Shown here: in pieces, positions 1 through 7,876 of the stretch
Layout: the number at the start of each line of letters is the position of its first letter
Position numbering within the stretch: the stretch's first letter is position 1
Assembly: GCA_027483125.1 (NCBI GenBank)
Contig: JAIXVH010000416.1
Span: 1-32,061, forward strand
Length of the DNA: 32,061 nucleotides
Direction of reading: 5' to 3'
Source of the DNA: Acetobacteraceae bacterium
Lineage (GTDB): Bacteria > Pseudomonadota > Alphaproteobacteria > Acetobacterales > Acetobacteraceae
Made by a program: the position numbers and the translations under genes
Notes under the pieces: model-generated
Seen by the model: the letters and a program-made list of their open reading frames with translations, nothing else
What the model was told of the DNA's origin: nothing
The model's database searches: none

Positions 1-74
1 GGCATCAAGGGCATAACCGGTTGGACGGGCGCAGCATGCCCCCTCCCCAAACCTTGCCAAAACCCACACCGGGT

Positions 75-95
75 CCAGGGGTCGTTGACCCCTGG
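75..95. terminator. Hairpin (9-bp stem ccaggggtc/gacccctgg, loop gtt)
   Basis: Perfect inverted repeat read in sequence, downstream of the minus-strand EI gene. Confidence 0.4.
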
Positions 96-106
96 CAGGG
101 TGGGGT

Positions 107-133
107 CTGGGGAGGGACAGCGTCCCTCCCCAG
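107..133. terminator. Hairpin (12-bp stem ctggggagggac/gtccctccccag, loop agc) downstream of ptsI
   Basis: Perfect inverted repeat about 40 bp past the ptsI stop; no obvious T-tract. Confidence 0.45.
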
Positions 134-170
134 GGACCGAGCGGACCTCCGGTATCCCCTCACCATCCGG

Positions 171-1967
171 CTACGCCTTGTCCGTCCCGAAGGCGCTGAC
201 GAGTTCGTGGATGCGCGCGGGGTCGGATTGTTCCATCACGCGGCGTGCGAAGCGGGCGCAGTCATCGATGTCCAGCGCGCGGATCGCTTGTTTCACGCGA
301 GGGATGGAGGAGGCGTTCATCGACAGGCTGCGGATGCCCAGGCCCAGCAGCAGGGGCACGAGTTTCGGGTTGCCGCCCATTTCCCCGCACACCGAGACCG
401 GCATGCGCATGCGCAGTGCCGCTTCGGTGGCGAATTGCACCAGGCGCAGGACGGCCGGGTGCAGCGGGTCGTAGAGGTGGGCGAGGTCGGTCTCGGCGCG
501 GTCGACGGCCAGGGTGTACATGGCGAGATCATTGGTGCCGATGGCGAAGAAATCGGCTTCCAGGGCGATCGCGTCGGCGGCGAGTGCGGCGCCTGGCGTT
601 TCGATCATGGCGCCGAGCGGCGGCAGTTTTTCAGCGATGTTCTCGCCCCGGCGGCGCAGGCGGCGGGCGACGCGTTCGTAGATGTCGCGGGCCTGCGCCA
701 CCTCGGCCGGGATGGTCACCATGGGCAGCATCACGCGCACCGGCCCGCGGGCAGCCACGCGCAGGATGGCGGCGAATTGCTCCTCCAGCAGTTCCGGGCG
801 CTTGAGCAGCAGCCGGATGCCGCGCAGGCCGAGCGCGGGGTTGGGCCCGGCCGGTGGCGGGCTGCCTTCGGCCAGCGCCTCCATATCCTTCTCGCCGCCC
901 CAGTCGAGCACGCGGATGGTCACGGGGTCCTGGCCCATCGCCTCGATGACGGCGCGATAGGCCTCCACCTGGGCGTCCTCATCGGGCAGGTCGTCCCGGT
1001 TCATGAAGAGGAACTCGGTCCGCAGCAGGCCGATGCCCTGCGCGCCGGCCTGGGCGATCAGCGGCAATTCCGCCGGGATTTCCATATTGGCCTGCAGTTC
1101 CACCACCTCGCCATCGGTGGTCTCGGCCGGCAGGCGGCGCAGCTTCGAGAGCTTGGTGCGTTCGCGGGCGTAAGCCGCGAGCGATTCGCGGGCCGCGGCC
1201 AGCGCCCCTTCGCCCGGGTGCAGCACCACCTGGCCGGTGGCGCCATCCAGCACCGCCTGGTCGCCGCGGGTCGCGGCCTCGGTCAGGCCATGGACGCCAA
1301 GGACGGCGGGAATGCCGAGCGCGCGCAGCATGATGGCGGTATGGCCATCGGCGCCACCTTCCTCGGTGGCGACGGCGGCGATGCGGCTGGGGTCGAGCAG
1401 CGCGGCATCGGCCGGCGTGATTTCCTCGGCGATCAGGATGGCACCGGGGGGGACGTCCTTCAGGCTGCGGAAGGGGGTGGCGGTGAGGGTGCGGATCAAC
1501 CGGCGGCCGATCTCGCGCACCTCGGCCGCGCGGCGCAGCAGGCCGGCCTTGTCGTCATCCTTCAGCGCCAGGATGGTGGCGGCGATCTCCTCGGCCTCGT
1601 CCAGCACGGCGGTCTCGGGTGCGAGCAGCAGGTCGCCGATGCGCTTGCGCGCGCCGCGCAGCAGCCGCGAATTGCCGAGCATCAGGATATAGGCGTCGAG
1701 CAGCGGCGCCAGTTCCTCCTGCGCCTCCTCGGGCAGGACGGAGAGCCGGGTCTTGAGCTTGGTGACCTGCTTGCGCGCCGTGGCTGCGGCGGCGTTGAGG
1801 CGTTCGCGCTCGGCCTCGACCTGTTCGGGCTTGATGTCCCGGCGCGGGGCTTCGGCGGGCGGTTCGGTGGTGTCGAAGATGGCGCCGATGGCGACACCGG
1901 GCGAGACGGCGATGCCCTTGAACACCGTCTCCTTCAATTTGCGCGGGCGCCGAGGGTCAGTCTTCAT
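171..1967 (-). CDS. ptsI: Phosphoenolpyruvate-protein phosphotransferase (PTS enzyme I)
   Basis: 598 aa; active-site region EEGGADGHTAIMLRALGIPAV, C-terminal PEP-binding motifs (LRTEFLFMNRD, GTNDLAMYTLAVDR, VCGEMGG). Confidence 0.95.
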   Translation of the reverse strand: MKTDPRRPRKLKETVFKGIAVSPGVAIGAIFDTTEPPAEAPRRDIKPEQVEAERERLNAAAATARKQVTKLKTRLSVLPEEAQEELAPLLDAYILMLGNSRLLRGARKRIGDLLLAPETAVLDEAEEIAATILALKDDDKAGLLRRAAEVREIGRRLIRTLTATPFRSLKDVPPGAILIAEEITPADAALLDPSRIAAVATEEGGADGHTAIMLRALGIPAVLGVHGLTEAATRGDQAVLDGATGQVVLHPGEGALAAARESLAAYARERTKLSKLRRLPAETTDGEVVELQANMEIPAELPLIAQAGAQGIGLLRTEFLFMNRDDLPDEDAQVEAYRAVIEAMGQDPVTIRVLDWGGEKDMEALAEGSPPPAGPNPALGLRGIRLLLKRPELLEEQFAAILRVAARGPVRVMLPMVTIPAEVAQARDIYERVARRLRRRGENIAEKLPPLGAMIETPGAALAADAIALEADFFAIGTNDLAMYTLAVDRAETDLAHLYDPLHPAVLRLVQFATEAALRMRMPVSVCGEMGGNPKLVPLLLGLGIRSLSMNASSIPRVKQAIRALDIDDCARFARRVMEQSDPARIHELVSAFGTDKA

Positions 1968-2259
1968 GGAAGCGCGCCTCGATCAGCGCGGCGACGGCCT
2001 CGATCGCTTCCTTGGCGTCCCAGCCTTCGGCGCTGAGTTCGATCTCGCTGCCCTGCCCCGCGCCCAGCATCATCAACCCCATGATGGAGACGGCCGGCAC
2101 CGAGACACCATCGCGCGAGACAGTCAGATGCGCGGAGTAGCGTTCAGCCACACCCACAAGCTTAGCGGCGGCGCGCGCATGCAGCCCGCGGGAATTCAGG
2201 ATGGTCAGCCGCTTTCGCAGGACATGCGCCCCCGAGCCGGTCGGCAGCGATTCCCCCAT
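1957..2259 (-). CDS. ptsH: HPr phosphocarrier protein
   Basis: 100 aa; His site RGLHARAAAKL and Ser site SIMGLMML; overlaps the ptsI start. Confidence 0.93.
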   Translation of the reverse strand: MGESLPTGSGAHVLRKRLTILNSRGLHARAAAKLVGVAERYSAHLTVSRDGVSVPAVSIMGLMMLGAGQGSEIELSAEGWDAKEAIEAVAALIEARFHED

Positions 2260-2265
2260 GCGCGG

Positions 2266-2682
2266 CTAGCCCCCCTTGCAGTCGTCCTTGTGGTGCGCCT
2301 GCTCGACACAGGCGGTGATATATTTGCGCCCAGCATCGGCCGCGTGGTCAACCGCCGCAACCAGGGGTTCGCTGCCGCGGATTTTTGCCAGTTTCACCAG
2401 CATCGGCAAGTTCACGCCGGCCAGCACCTTCACCTTGCCATTGGCCAGGCTGCTGGCGAGGTTGGACGGCGTGCCGCCGATGATGTCGGTCAGCACCACC
2501 ACGCCATCGCCCTGGTCCACCGCGCCGATCGATTCGCGGATATCGGTGCGCCTTCCGGCCATGTCGTCATCGGGGCCGATGCAGACGGTCGCGACCGCCT
2601 GCTGCGGACCCACGACATGCTCCATGGCCAGCCGCAATTCCTCGGCGAGGCGACCATGGGTGACGAGGACGAGGCCGATCAT
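2266..2682 (-). CDS. PTS EIIA, mannose/fructose family
   Basis: Start refined to MIGLVLVTHGRLAEEL; phospho-His in VTHGRLA; TDIIGGTPSNLA motif. Confidence 0.92.
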   Translation of the reverse strand: MIGLVLVTHGRLAEELRLAMEHVVGPQQAVATVCIGPDDDMAGRRTDIRESIGAVDQGDGVVVLTDIIGGTPSNLASSLANGKVKVLAGVNLPMLVKLAKIRGSEPLVAAVDHAADAGRKYITACVEQAHHKDDCKGG

Positions 2683-2707
2683 CGGCGGCCTTGGGTGGGG
2701 AGAGGTT

Positions 2708-3700
2708 TCATTCGGCCTTGGCCATATGGGGGGGCGTGGGGGTGTTTTCGATGCCCTGAGACGTCGTGTTAGCGCTGCGCGGGTCTGCCGGCAATTCCCC
2801 CGCGGCGGAGCCGCCAAGCTCACTTCCGGCGGAGCCGCCAAGCTCACGATGCAGCAGTTCAACCTGCCGCTGTGGCGCATCGGCCATGCGTAAGAGATGC
2901 TGGTGCAGCGCACAGGCCAGCGCCACCGAGCGATGCTTCCCGCCGGTGCAGCCCAGCGCGATGGTCAGGTACTTCTTACCCTCGGCCTGGTAGGCCGGCA
3001 GCAGCCCTTCCAGCATGCCGGTCAGATGCGCCCAGAAGGGCGCGAAGGCCGGGTCGGCCTGGACATGGGCGGCCACATGCGGGTCCTGGCCCGTGAGCGG
3101 GCGCAGGGCCGCGACATAATGCGGGTTGGCGAGGAAGCGCAGGTCGAACACCAGGTCAGCCTCGCGCGGCAATCCTTTCGGAAACGCGAAAGACATGATG
3201 GTGACCACCAGCCCCGGCCCGCCGGCCTGGCGGAAGCGGCGTTCCAGCCGCTGGCGCAATGCGGGGATCGGCAGGTCGGTGGTGTCGATCAGCAGGTCGG
3301 CGGCCGCGCGCAAGGGGGCCAGCAGCGCGGTCTCGCGCGCGATGCCATCGGCGACCGAGGTGCCGAGCGCGCCGCCCGGCGCCAGAGGGTGCCGCCTGCG
3401 CGTCTCGGTGTAGCGGCGCAGCAGCACGCCCTCATCGGCGGTGGCGAAGAGCAAAGTGGGGTCGAGATCGGGGCGCAGGCGCAGGCGTTCGAGAATGACC
3501 AGCAGCGCCTCGGGCGCGAAGCCGCGGCTGCGGGTGTCCACGCCGACCGCGATCGGCAATGCGCCGTCGCCGAGGGCGGATTCGAGCAGGTTCAGCGGCG
3601 GGTTATCGACCGTCTCGAAGCCCATGTCCTCGAGCATGTTCAACATGGTGGCGCGGCCGGCGCCCGACAGGCCGGTGACGATGACGACGGGGCGCTTCAT
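2708..3700 (-). CDS. rapZ: RapZ/YvcJ family P-loop protein
   Basis: Start refined to MKRPVVIVTGLSGAGRATML; GCTGGKHRSVALA motif; ATGA overlap with hprK stop. Confidence 0.9.
   Translation of the reverse strand: MKRPVVIVTGLSGAGRATMLNMLEDMGFETVDNPPLNLLESALGDGALPIAVGVDTRSRGFAPEALLVILERLRLRPDLDPTLLFATADEGVLLRRYTETRRRHPLAPGGALGTSVADGIARETALLAPLRAAADLLIDTTDLPIPALRQRLERRFRQAGGPGLVVTIMSFAFPKGLPREADLVFDLRFLANPHYVAALRPLTGQDPHVAAHVQADPAFAPFWAHLTGMLEGLLPAYQAEGKKYLTIALGCTGGKHRSVALACALHQHLLRMADAPQRQVELLHRELGGSAGSELGGSAAGELPADPRSANTTSQGIENTPTPPHMAKAE
2804..2847. repeat. Two 20-bp perfect direct repeats (ggcggagccgccaagctcac), 24-bp period, in the rapZ 3' end
   Basis: Copies at 2804-2823 and 2828-2847; encode the repeated SELGGSA tail. 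Confidence 0.9.
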
Positions 3701-4137
3701 GGCGCGAAGGCGCCGCTGGTTTGGCGCAATTCGCCCAGGGCGGCGCGCAGTGCCCAGGCGCAAAGGGTGGGTGCCGCCGGGTGGGCGGCATCCAGCGGGA
3801 ATTCGGGCAGCGTGAGGCCAAGGGCGTCGAAGCGCGCGGGTTCGGGCAGGCGGGGCGGCGTGCTGGTCAGCCGTGCGGCGGCGGCGAGGCGTGCGGGCGC
3901 ATGCGGGATGCCGCGAAAGATGCCCAGGCCGCGCGCTTCGATCATGCCGGCGAGCGCGGCGGGCGCTTCGGCCCAGAGCGCGTCATGGTCACGGCGGAGC
4001 TGCACCTGGTCATCAGCCACCAGCGACCACCCTGCCTCGATCAGGCGCAGGGCGAGCAGGGATTTGCCCGCACCCGGAGGGCCGAGCAGCAGCAGGCCCG
4101 AGCCTGCGCGGGCGACGCAGGTGGCGTGGATCAGCAG
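3697..4137 (-). CDS. hprK: HPr kinase/phosphorylase, short alphaproteobacterial form; 5' end unresolved
   Basis: Frame reads LIHATCVARAGSGLLLLGPPGAGKSLLALRLIEAGWSLVADDQVQLRR...; no ATG/GTG/TTG lies between the upstream in-frame TGA (4162-4164) and the P-loop. 4137 is a possible CTG start only. Confidence 0.8.
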   Translation of the reverse strand: MLIHATCVARAGSGLLLLGPPGAGKSLLALRLIEAGWSLVADDQVQLRRDHDALWAEAPAALAGMIEARGLGIFRGIPHAPARLAAAARLTSTPPRLPEPARFDALGLTLPEFPLDAAHPAAPTLCAWALRAALGELRQTSGAFAP

Positions 4138-4254
4138 GGTGGCGGGTCCGGCAGGGGCGCGTCACGAGGGCAATGATGGCGTGAATGGGGTGCTGGCGCC
4201 AGAGCGGGCCGGTTTTGCTGGACGCGGCAGCGGCAGCCTATTACATGTAACCTA

Positions 4255-4476
4255 ATGTCCGCCACCAAGCCCACCCGCCTGAAGGTCGCCGAGCACCGCG
4301 CCCGGCTGCGCGCCCAGGGCCTGCGCCCGATCCAGATCTGGGTGCCGGACATGCGCGCCGCCGGCTTTCGCGACGCCGCCCACCGCCAATCCACCGCCGT
4401 GGCGGACAGCGCGGCCAGCGCGGAGGACCAGGCCTTCATCGACGCCATCTCCGCCCTGCCGGAAGGGCAGGGTTGA
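4255..4476 (+). CDS. MazE-like antitoxin (DUF3018-type)
   Basis: 73 aa, RLRAQGLRPIQIWVPDMR; overlaps the downstream MazF-like ORF by ATG/TGA region. Confidence 0.8.
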   Translation: MSATKPTRLKVAEHRARLRAQGLRPIQIWVPDMRAAGFRDAAHRQSTAVADSAASAEDQAFIDAISALPEGQG

Positions 4477-4829
4477 AGCGCGGCGACATCTGGACCGTGG
4501 CGGGGGGTGCGGACTACGCCGGCAAGCCGCGGCCGGTGGTGATCGTGCAGGATGATCACTTCGACGCAACCGAATCCATCACCATCTGCGCCTTCACCAC
4601 CGACACTACCGAGGCGCCGCTGTTTCGCCTTGCAGTGGCACCCGATGCGCGCAACGGGCTGCGCGCCGAATCGCGGTTGATGGTGGACAAGATCACAACG
4701 GTTCCGAAGGCCAGGCTCGGCACCCGCATCGGCCGGCTGGCGGCGGCGGATATGCTGCGCGTGAACCAGGCGATGATGGTGTTTCTGGGTCTCGCGGCCT
4801 CGCCGCGCGCCGGTACGAAAGCCCGCTGA
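4473..4829 (+). CDS. MazF/PemK family toxin
   Basis: 118 aa, MKRGDIWTVAGGADYAGKPRPVVIVQDDHF, typical MazF N-terminus. Confidence 0.88.
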   Translation: MKRGDIWTVAGGADYAGKPRPVVIVQDDHFDATESITICAFTTDTTEAPLFRLAVAPDARNGLRAESRLMVDKITTVPKARLGTRIGRLAAADMLRVNQAMMVFLGLAASPRAGTKAR

Positions 4830-4855
4830 CAGCGGCTGTTCAAGCGTGCGCCGCG

Positions 4856-4924
4856 AGGGCATGTGGCGCGCATGGAATTCCGATAAATCGCTGATATGCG
4901 CGATTGCCACGCCCGCGCCGGCAC
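4856..4924 (+). pseudogene. Decayed copy of the upstream region and first codons of tgt
   Basis: Gap-free alignment to 5835-5903 at constant offset 979 bp, 55/69 identical by hand count; frame reads MEFR-stop. Confidence 0.8.
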
Positions 4925-4970
4925 CTCCATCGCGCTCGGAAGCAGCTTTTCCCGGATTACAATTCTCCTT

Positions 4971-5405
4971 CTACAAAAACACGCCACTTGCACGCTCCAA
5001 GAACCATCTATCATCATGAGATCTAAATATAATAAAAACTCGCACATTACGGTAAAGAATGCTACCGGAACAGCACCCCAATCTTGAATTTAGTATTCTC
5101 TCGCAGAATACTTCATTATTTTCAAATGCGCACGATAGTAAATTTCGCTCAACGAATCGCTCAAACTGCTGCGCCGACAAGCCAGAGTCGCGACTTAACG
5201 ATAGAAGAGAGATACGTAAGAATCCCTGAAACCTTTCGTTTCTTTCGGCCGTAAATTCAGAATTGGGCGGGGTGGTTTGTATTGTTTCTATGGGAACGGA
5301 GCTAGGATGACTGCTAGTCAAACCCCATTGTACATCATCGCGAGCACACGCCGCAATGAACACACACAAACATGCTGCAGCAATAAATCTCAAAGAATTT
5401 GCCAT
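4971..5405 (-). CDS. Putative small lipoprotein, function unknown
   Basis: Start refined to MANSLRFIAAACLCVFIAACARDD; lipobox-like IAAC; AT-rich codon usage unlike its neighbours. Confidence 0.55.
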   Translation of the reverse strand: MANSLRFIAAACLCVFIAACARDDVQWGLTSSHPSSVPIETIQTTPPNSEFTAERNERFQGFLRISLLSLSRDSGLSAQQFERFVERNLLSCAFENNEVFCERILNSRLGCCSGSILYRNVRVFIIFRSHDDRWFLERASGVFL

Positions 5406-5474
5406 GCACCCCTCCCTACTGAGCACGTTCTTCAGTAGTTGCATTGAATATATTTTGAATTATTCGCCGCGTCC

Positions 5475-5536
5475 GCAATCAATATTCAATATTCAATATT
5501 CAATATTCAATATTTCAAAATTTATTGATTGATTGC
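5475..5536. repeat. Heptanucleotide tandem repeat (aatattc, about 4.9 copies, 5481-5514) between 9-bp inverted repeats gcaatcaat/attgattgc
   Basis: Read directly: aatcaatattcaatattcaatattcaatattcaatatttcaaaatttattgattgattgc. Confidence 0.9.
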
Positions 5537-5850
5537 GCATCGAAAAACGTGTCTGGTACATTTAGTAACACAGACCCAGTTATGCGTTACGGTCAAAAAC
5601 GGCGGCATTTTCAGGGACCAGCAAAGATCGACTGCCAGCGTCAAATGAACTGGGTAAATAGTCGAATGATTGAAATGCTGTGTCAAGCAGCACCTAGGCG
5701 GATCACCCGATCATGATAAGTTGAATGCTTCGCCCTCGGACCTCCCGTAACGCCATACTACTGCGGTCCGAATGCCAGCGGAGCGCTGTCGCAACAGCTC
5801 GCCATACTTAGGCCCTTGGCTGCCACCGGCATAAAGGGCAATGGGCGCCC

Positions 5851-6960
5851 ATGGAATTCCAATGGAACGCTGAAGCGCGCGACGGCCAGGCCCGCGCCGG
5901 CACATTGCACACCGCCCATGGCCCCGTCGCCACCCCCGTCTTCATGCCCGTCGGCACCGCCGGCACCGTCAAGGGCATGACCGCCGATGGCGTGCGCTCC
6001 ACCGGCGCCTCCATCGTGCTGGGCAACACCTATCACCTGATGCTGCGCCCGGGTGCGGAGCGCATCGCGCGCCTGGGCGGGCTGCATCGCTTCATGGACT
6101 GGCATGGCCCCATCCTGACCGATAGCGGCGGCTTCCAGGTCATGTCGCTCTCGGCCTTGCGCAAGATGGATACCGATGGCGTGACCTTCCAGTCGCATAT
6201 CGATGGCTCCAAGCATCGGCTGACGCCGGAGCGCTCCATCGAAATCCAGCATCTGCTGGGCAGCACCATCACCATGAGCTTCGATGAATGCACGCCCTAC
6301 CCCGCCACGCATGAGCAGGCGGCGCATTCCATGCGCATTTCCATGCGCTGGGCCGCGCGCGGCCGGGCGGCATTCCAGCAGCGCCCGGGCTATGCGCTGT
6401 TCGGCATCGTGCAGGGCAGCACCTTCGCCGATCTGCGCGCCGAATCGGTGGCCGCCCTGACCGATATCGGCTTCGAGGGATACGCGGTGGGCGGGCTTGC
6501 CGTGGGCGAGGGCCAGCAGGCCATGTTCGACACGCTGGACGTCACCACACCGCTGCTGCCACAGGACAAGCCGCGCTACCTGATGGGCGTGGGCACGCCC
6601 GATGACATCATCGGCGCCGTGGCCCGCGGCATCGACATGTTCGATTGCGTGATCCCCACCCGCTCCGGCCGCATGGGCCGCGCCTATACCTCGACCGGGC
6701 AGCTCAACCTGCGCAATGCCCGCCATGCCGATGACCCCGCGCCGCTGGATGCCGATTGCGACTGCCCCGCCTGCCGGAACCACAGCCGCGCCTATATCCA
6801 TCATCTGTTCAAGGCGGGTGAAATGCTGGGGCCGATCCTGCTGACCTGGCACAATATCCGCTACTACCAGCGGCTGATGGTGCGGCTTCGCGCCGCCATC
6901 ATCGCAGGCAATTTCGACCAGGAAGCCGCCGCCATCCGCGCCGGCTGGAGCCAAGCATGA
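5851..6960 (+). CDS. tgt: tRNA-guanine transglycosylase (queuine tRNA-ribosyltransferase)
   Basis: [41 protein letters not shown], and [17 protein letters not shown] zinc site. Confidence 0.97.
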   Translation: MEFQWNAEARDGQARAGTLHTAHGPVATPVFMPVGTAGTVKGMTADGVRSTGASIVLGNTYHLMLRPGAERIARLGGLHRFMDWHGPILTDSGGFQVMSLSALRKMDTDGVTFQSHIDGSKHRLTPERSIEIQHLLGSTITMSFDECTPYPATHEQAAHSMRISMRWAARGRAAFQQRPGYALFGIVQGSTFADLRAESVAALTDIGFEGYAVGGLAVGEGQQAMFDTLDVTTPLLPQDKPRYLMGVGTPDDIIGAVARGIDMFDCVIPTRSGRMGRAYTSTGQLNLRNARHADDPAPLDADCDCPACRNHSRAYIHHLFKAGEMLGPILLTWHNIRYYQRLMVRLRAAIIAGNFDQEAAAIRAGWSQA

Positions 6961-7424
6961 GCACCAAGACGCAAGTGAAGGGCCTGACGCAGCTCGGCCG
7001 CACCACGGCCCTGCCAGCCACGCCGGACGAAGCGGTGCTGGAACGCGTGCCCAACCCGCACCCGGACCTGGCCTATTGCGTGCGCTTCGTGGCGCCCGAA
7101 TTCACCTCGCTGTGCCCCTTAACCGGCCAGCCGGATTTCGCGCATATCGTGATCGACTATGTGCCGCGCCGCTGGATCGTGGAGAGCAAGTCGCTCAAGC
7201 AATACCTGGCCAGCTTCCGCAACCATGGCTCGTTCCATGAGGCCTGCAGCATGGATATCGCGCTGCGGCTGAAGGCGCTGCTGACACCGCGCTGGCTGCG
7301 CATCGGCGCCTATTGGTATCCCCGCGGTGGTATCCCGATCGATGTCTTCTGGCAGACCGGCCCGGCGCCGAAAGCTGTCTGGGTGCCGGACCAGGGCGTG
7401 CCGGGCTATCGCGGCCGCGGCTGA
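6957..7424 (+). CDS. queF: NADPH-dependent 7-cyano-7-deazaguanine reductase (QueF)
   Basis: ATGA overlap with tgt; [43 protein letters not shown]. Confidence 0.96.
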   Translation: MSTKTQVKGLTQLGRTTALPATPDEAVLERVPNPHPDLAYCVRFVAPEFTSLCPLTGQPDFAHIVIDYVPRRWIVESKSLKQYLASFRNHGSFHEACSMDIALRLKALLTPRWLRIGAYWYPRGGIPIDVFWQTGPAPKAVWVPDQGVPGYRGRG

Positions 7425-7612
7425 AGCCTGAAGTGTTGAGAGGCCGATTCACCGATCAGGCTGAAGAAGCCTGACCGGATCGGGCTCTGCCCGGCCGCTG
7501 GGCGCGGCAAGTCCCGCGCCGCCGGGCAAGAACAGACCCGGCTGCCATCGGGCCGCGTGTTGGGCTGCGTCGGCTCCTCGCAATGCGGGCAGAGGATGGG
7601 CTCCTCCCTCAT
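7406..7612 (-). CDS. Small putative zinc-ribbon protein
   Basis: [34 protein letters not shown]...CSC pattern; start overlaps the upstream ORF stop (ATGA); 3' end overlaps queF. Confidence 0.45.
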   Translation of the reverse strand: MREEPILCPHCEEPTQPNTRPDGSRVCSCPAARDLPRPAAGQSPIRSGFFSLIGESASQHFRLQPRPR

Positions 7613-7806
7613 TGCATCGCCCCCTTGTCGGGCAGGGGCTGCATGGCGCGCAGCCGGGCGGCCAGCGCCGCCTGGCCCGCGCGTTCGGCCAGCAGGGCTG
7701 CTTCCTCGCGCGCGGCCTCGAACCCCGCGCGGTATCCGGCATAGGTCGCGGCATCGAGCCCGCGCGACAGGCGGGCAGCGATGCGGTCGGTCAGGTCCTG
7801 GGCCAT
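7609..7806 (-). CDS. Small hypothetical protein, Ala-rich helical
   Basis: Start refined to MAQDLTDRIAARLSRGLDAATYAGYRAGFEAAREEAALLAERAG; coupled to the zinc-ribbon ORF. Confidence 0.5.
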   Translation of the reverse strand: MAQDLTDRIAARLSRGLDAATYAGYRAGFEAAREEAALLAERAGQAALAARLRAMQPLPDKGAMQ

Positions 7807-7876
7807 GCCGCGGCCATAACCGGGCCTGGACGCGCCGCCAAGCGCACAGCATCCTGCCGTGCAGGGAGAAACAACC

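Noticed and set aside
21-2036. 671-aa plus-strand ORF
   Set aside because: Antisense to ptsI/ptsH, composition is that of a GC-rich shadow ORF.
3697-4020. 107-aa GTG-start ORF taken as complete hprK
   Set aside because: It would exclude the P-loop that is clearly encoded just upstream in the same frame.
5481-5514. CRISPR-like short repeats
   Set aside because: Repeats are contiguous 7-mers without spacers, so this is a simple tandem repeat.
5525-5716. 63-aa plus-strand ORF in the AT-rich islet
   Set aside because: Begins inside the repeat structure, has no recognisable motif or clear RBS; not supported as a gene.
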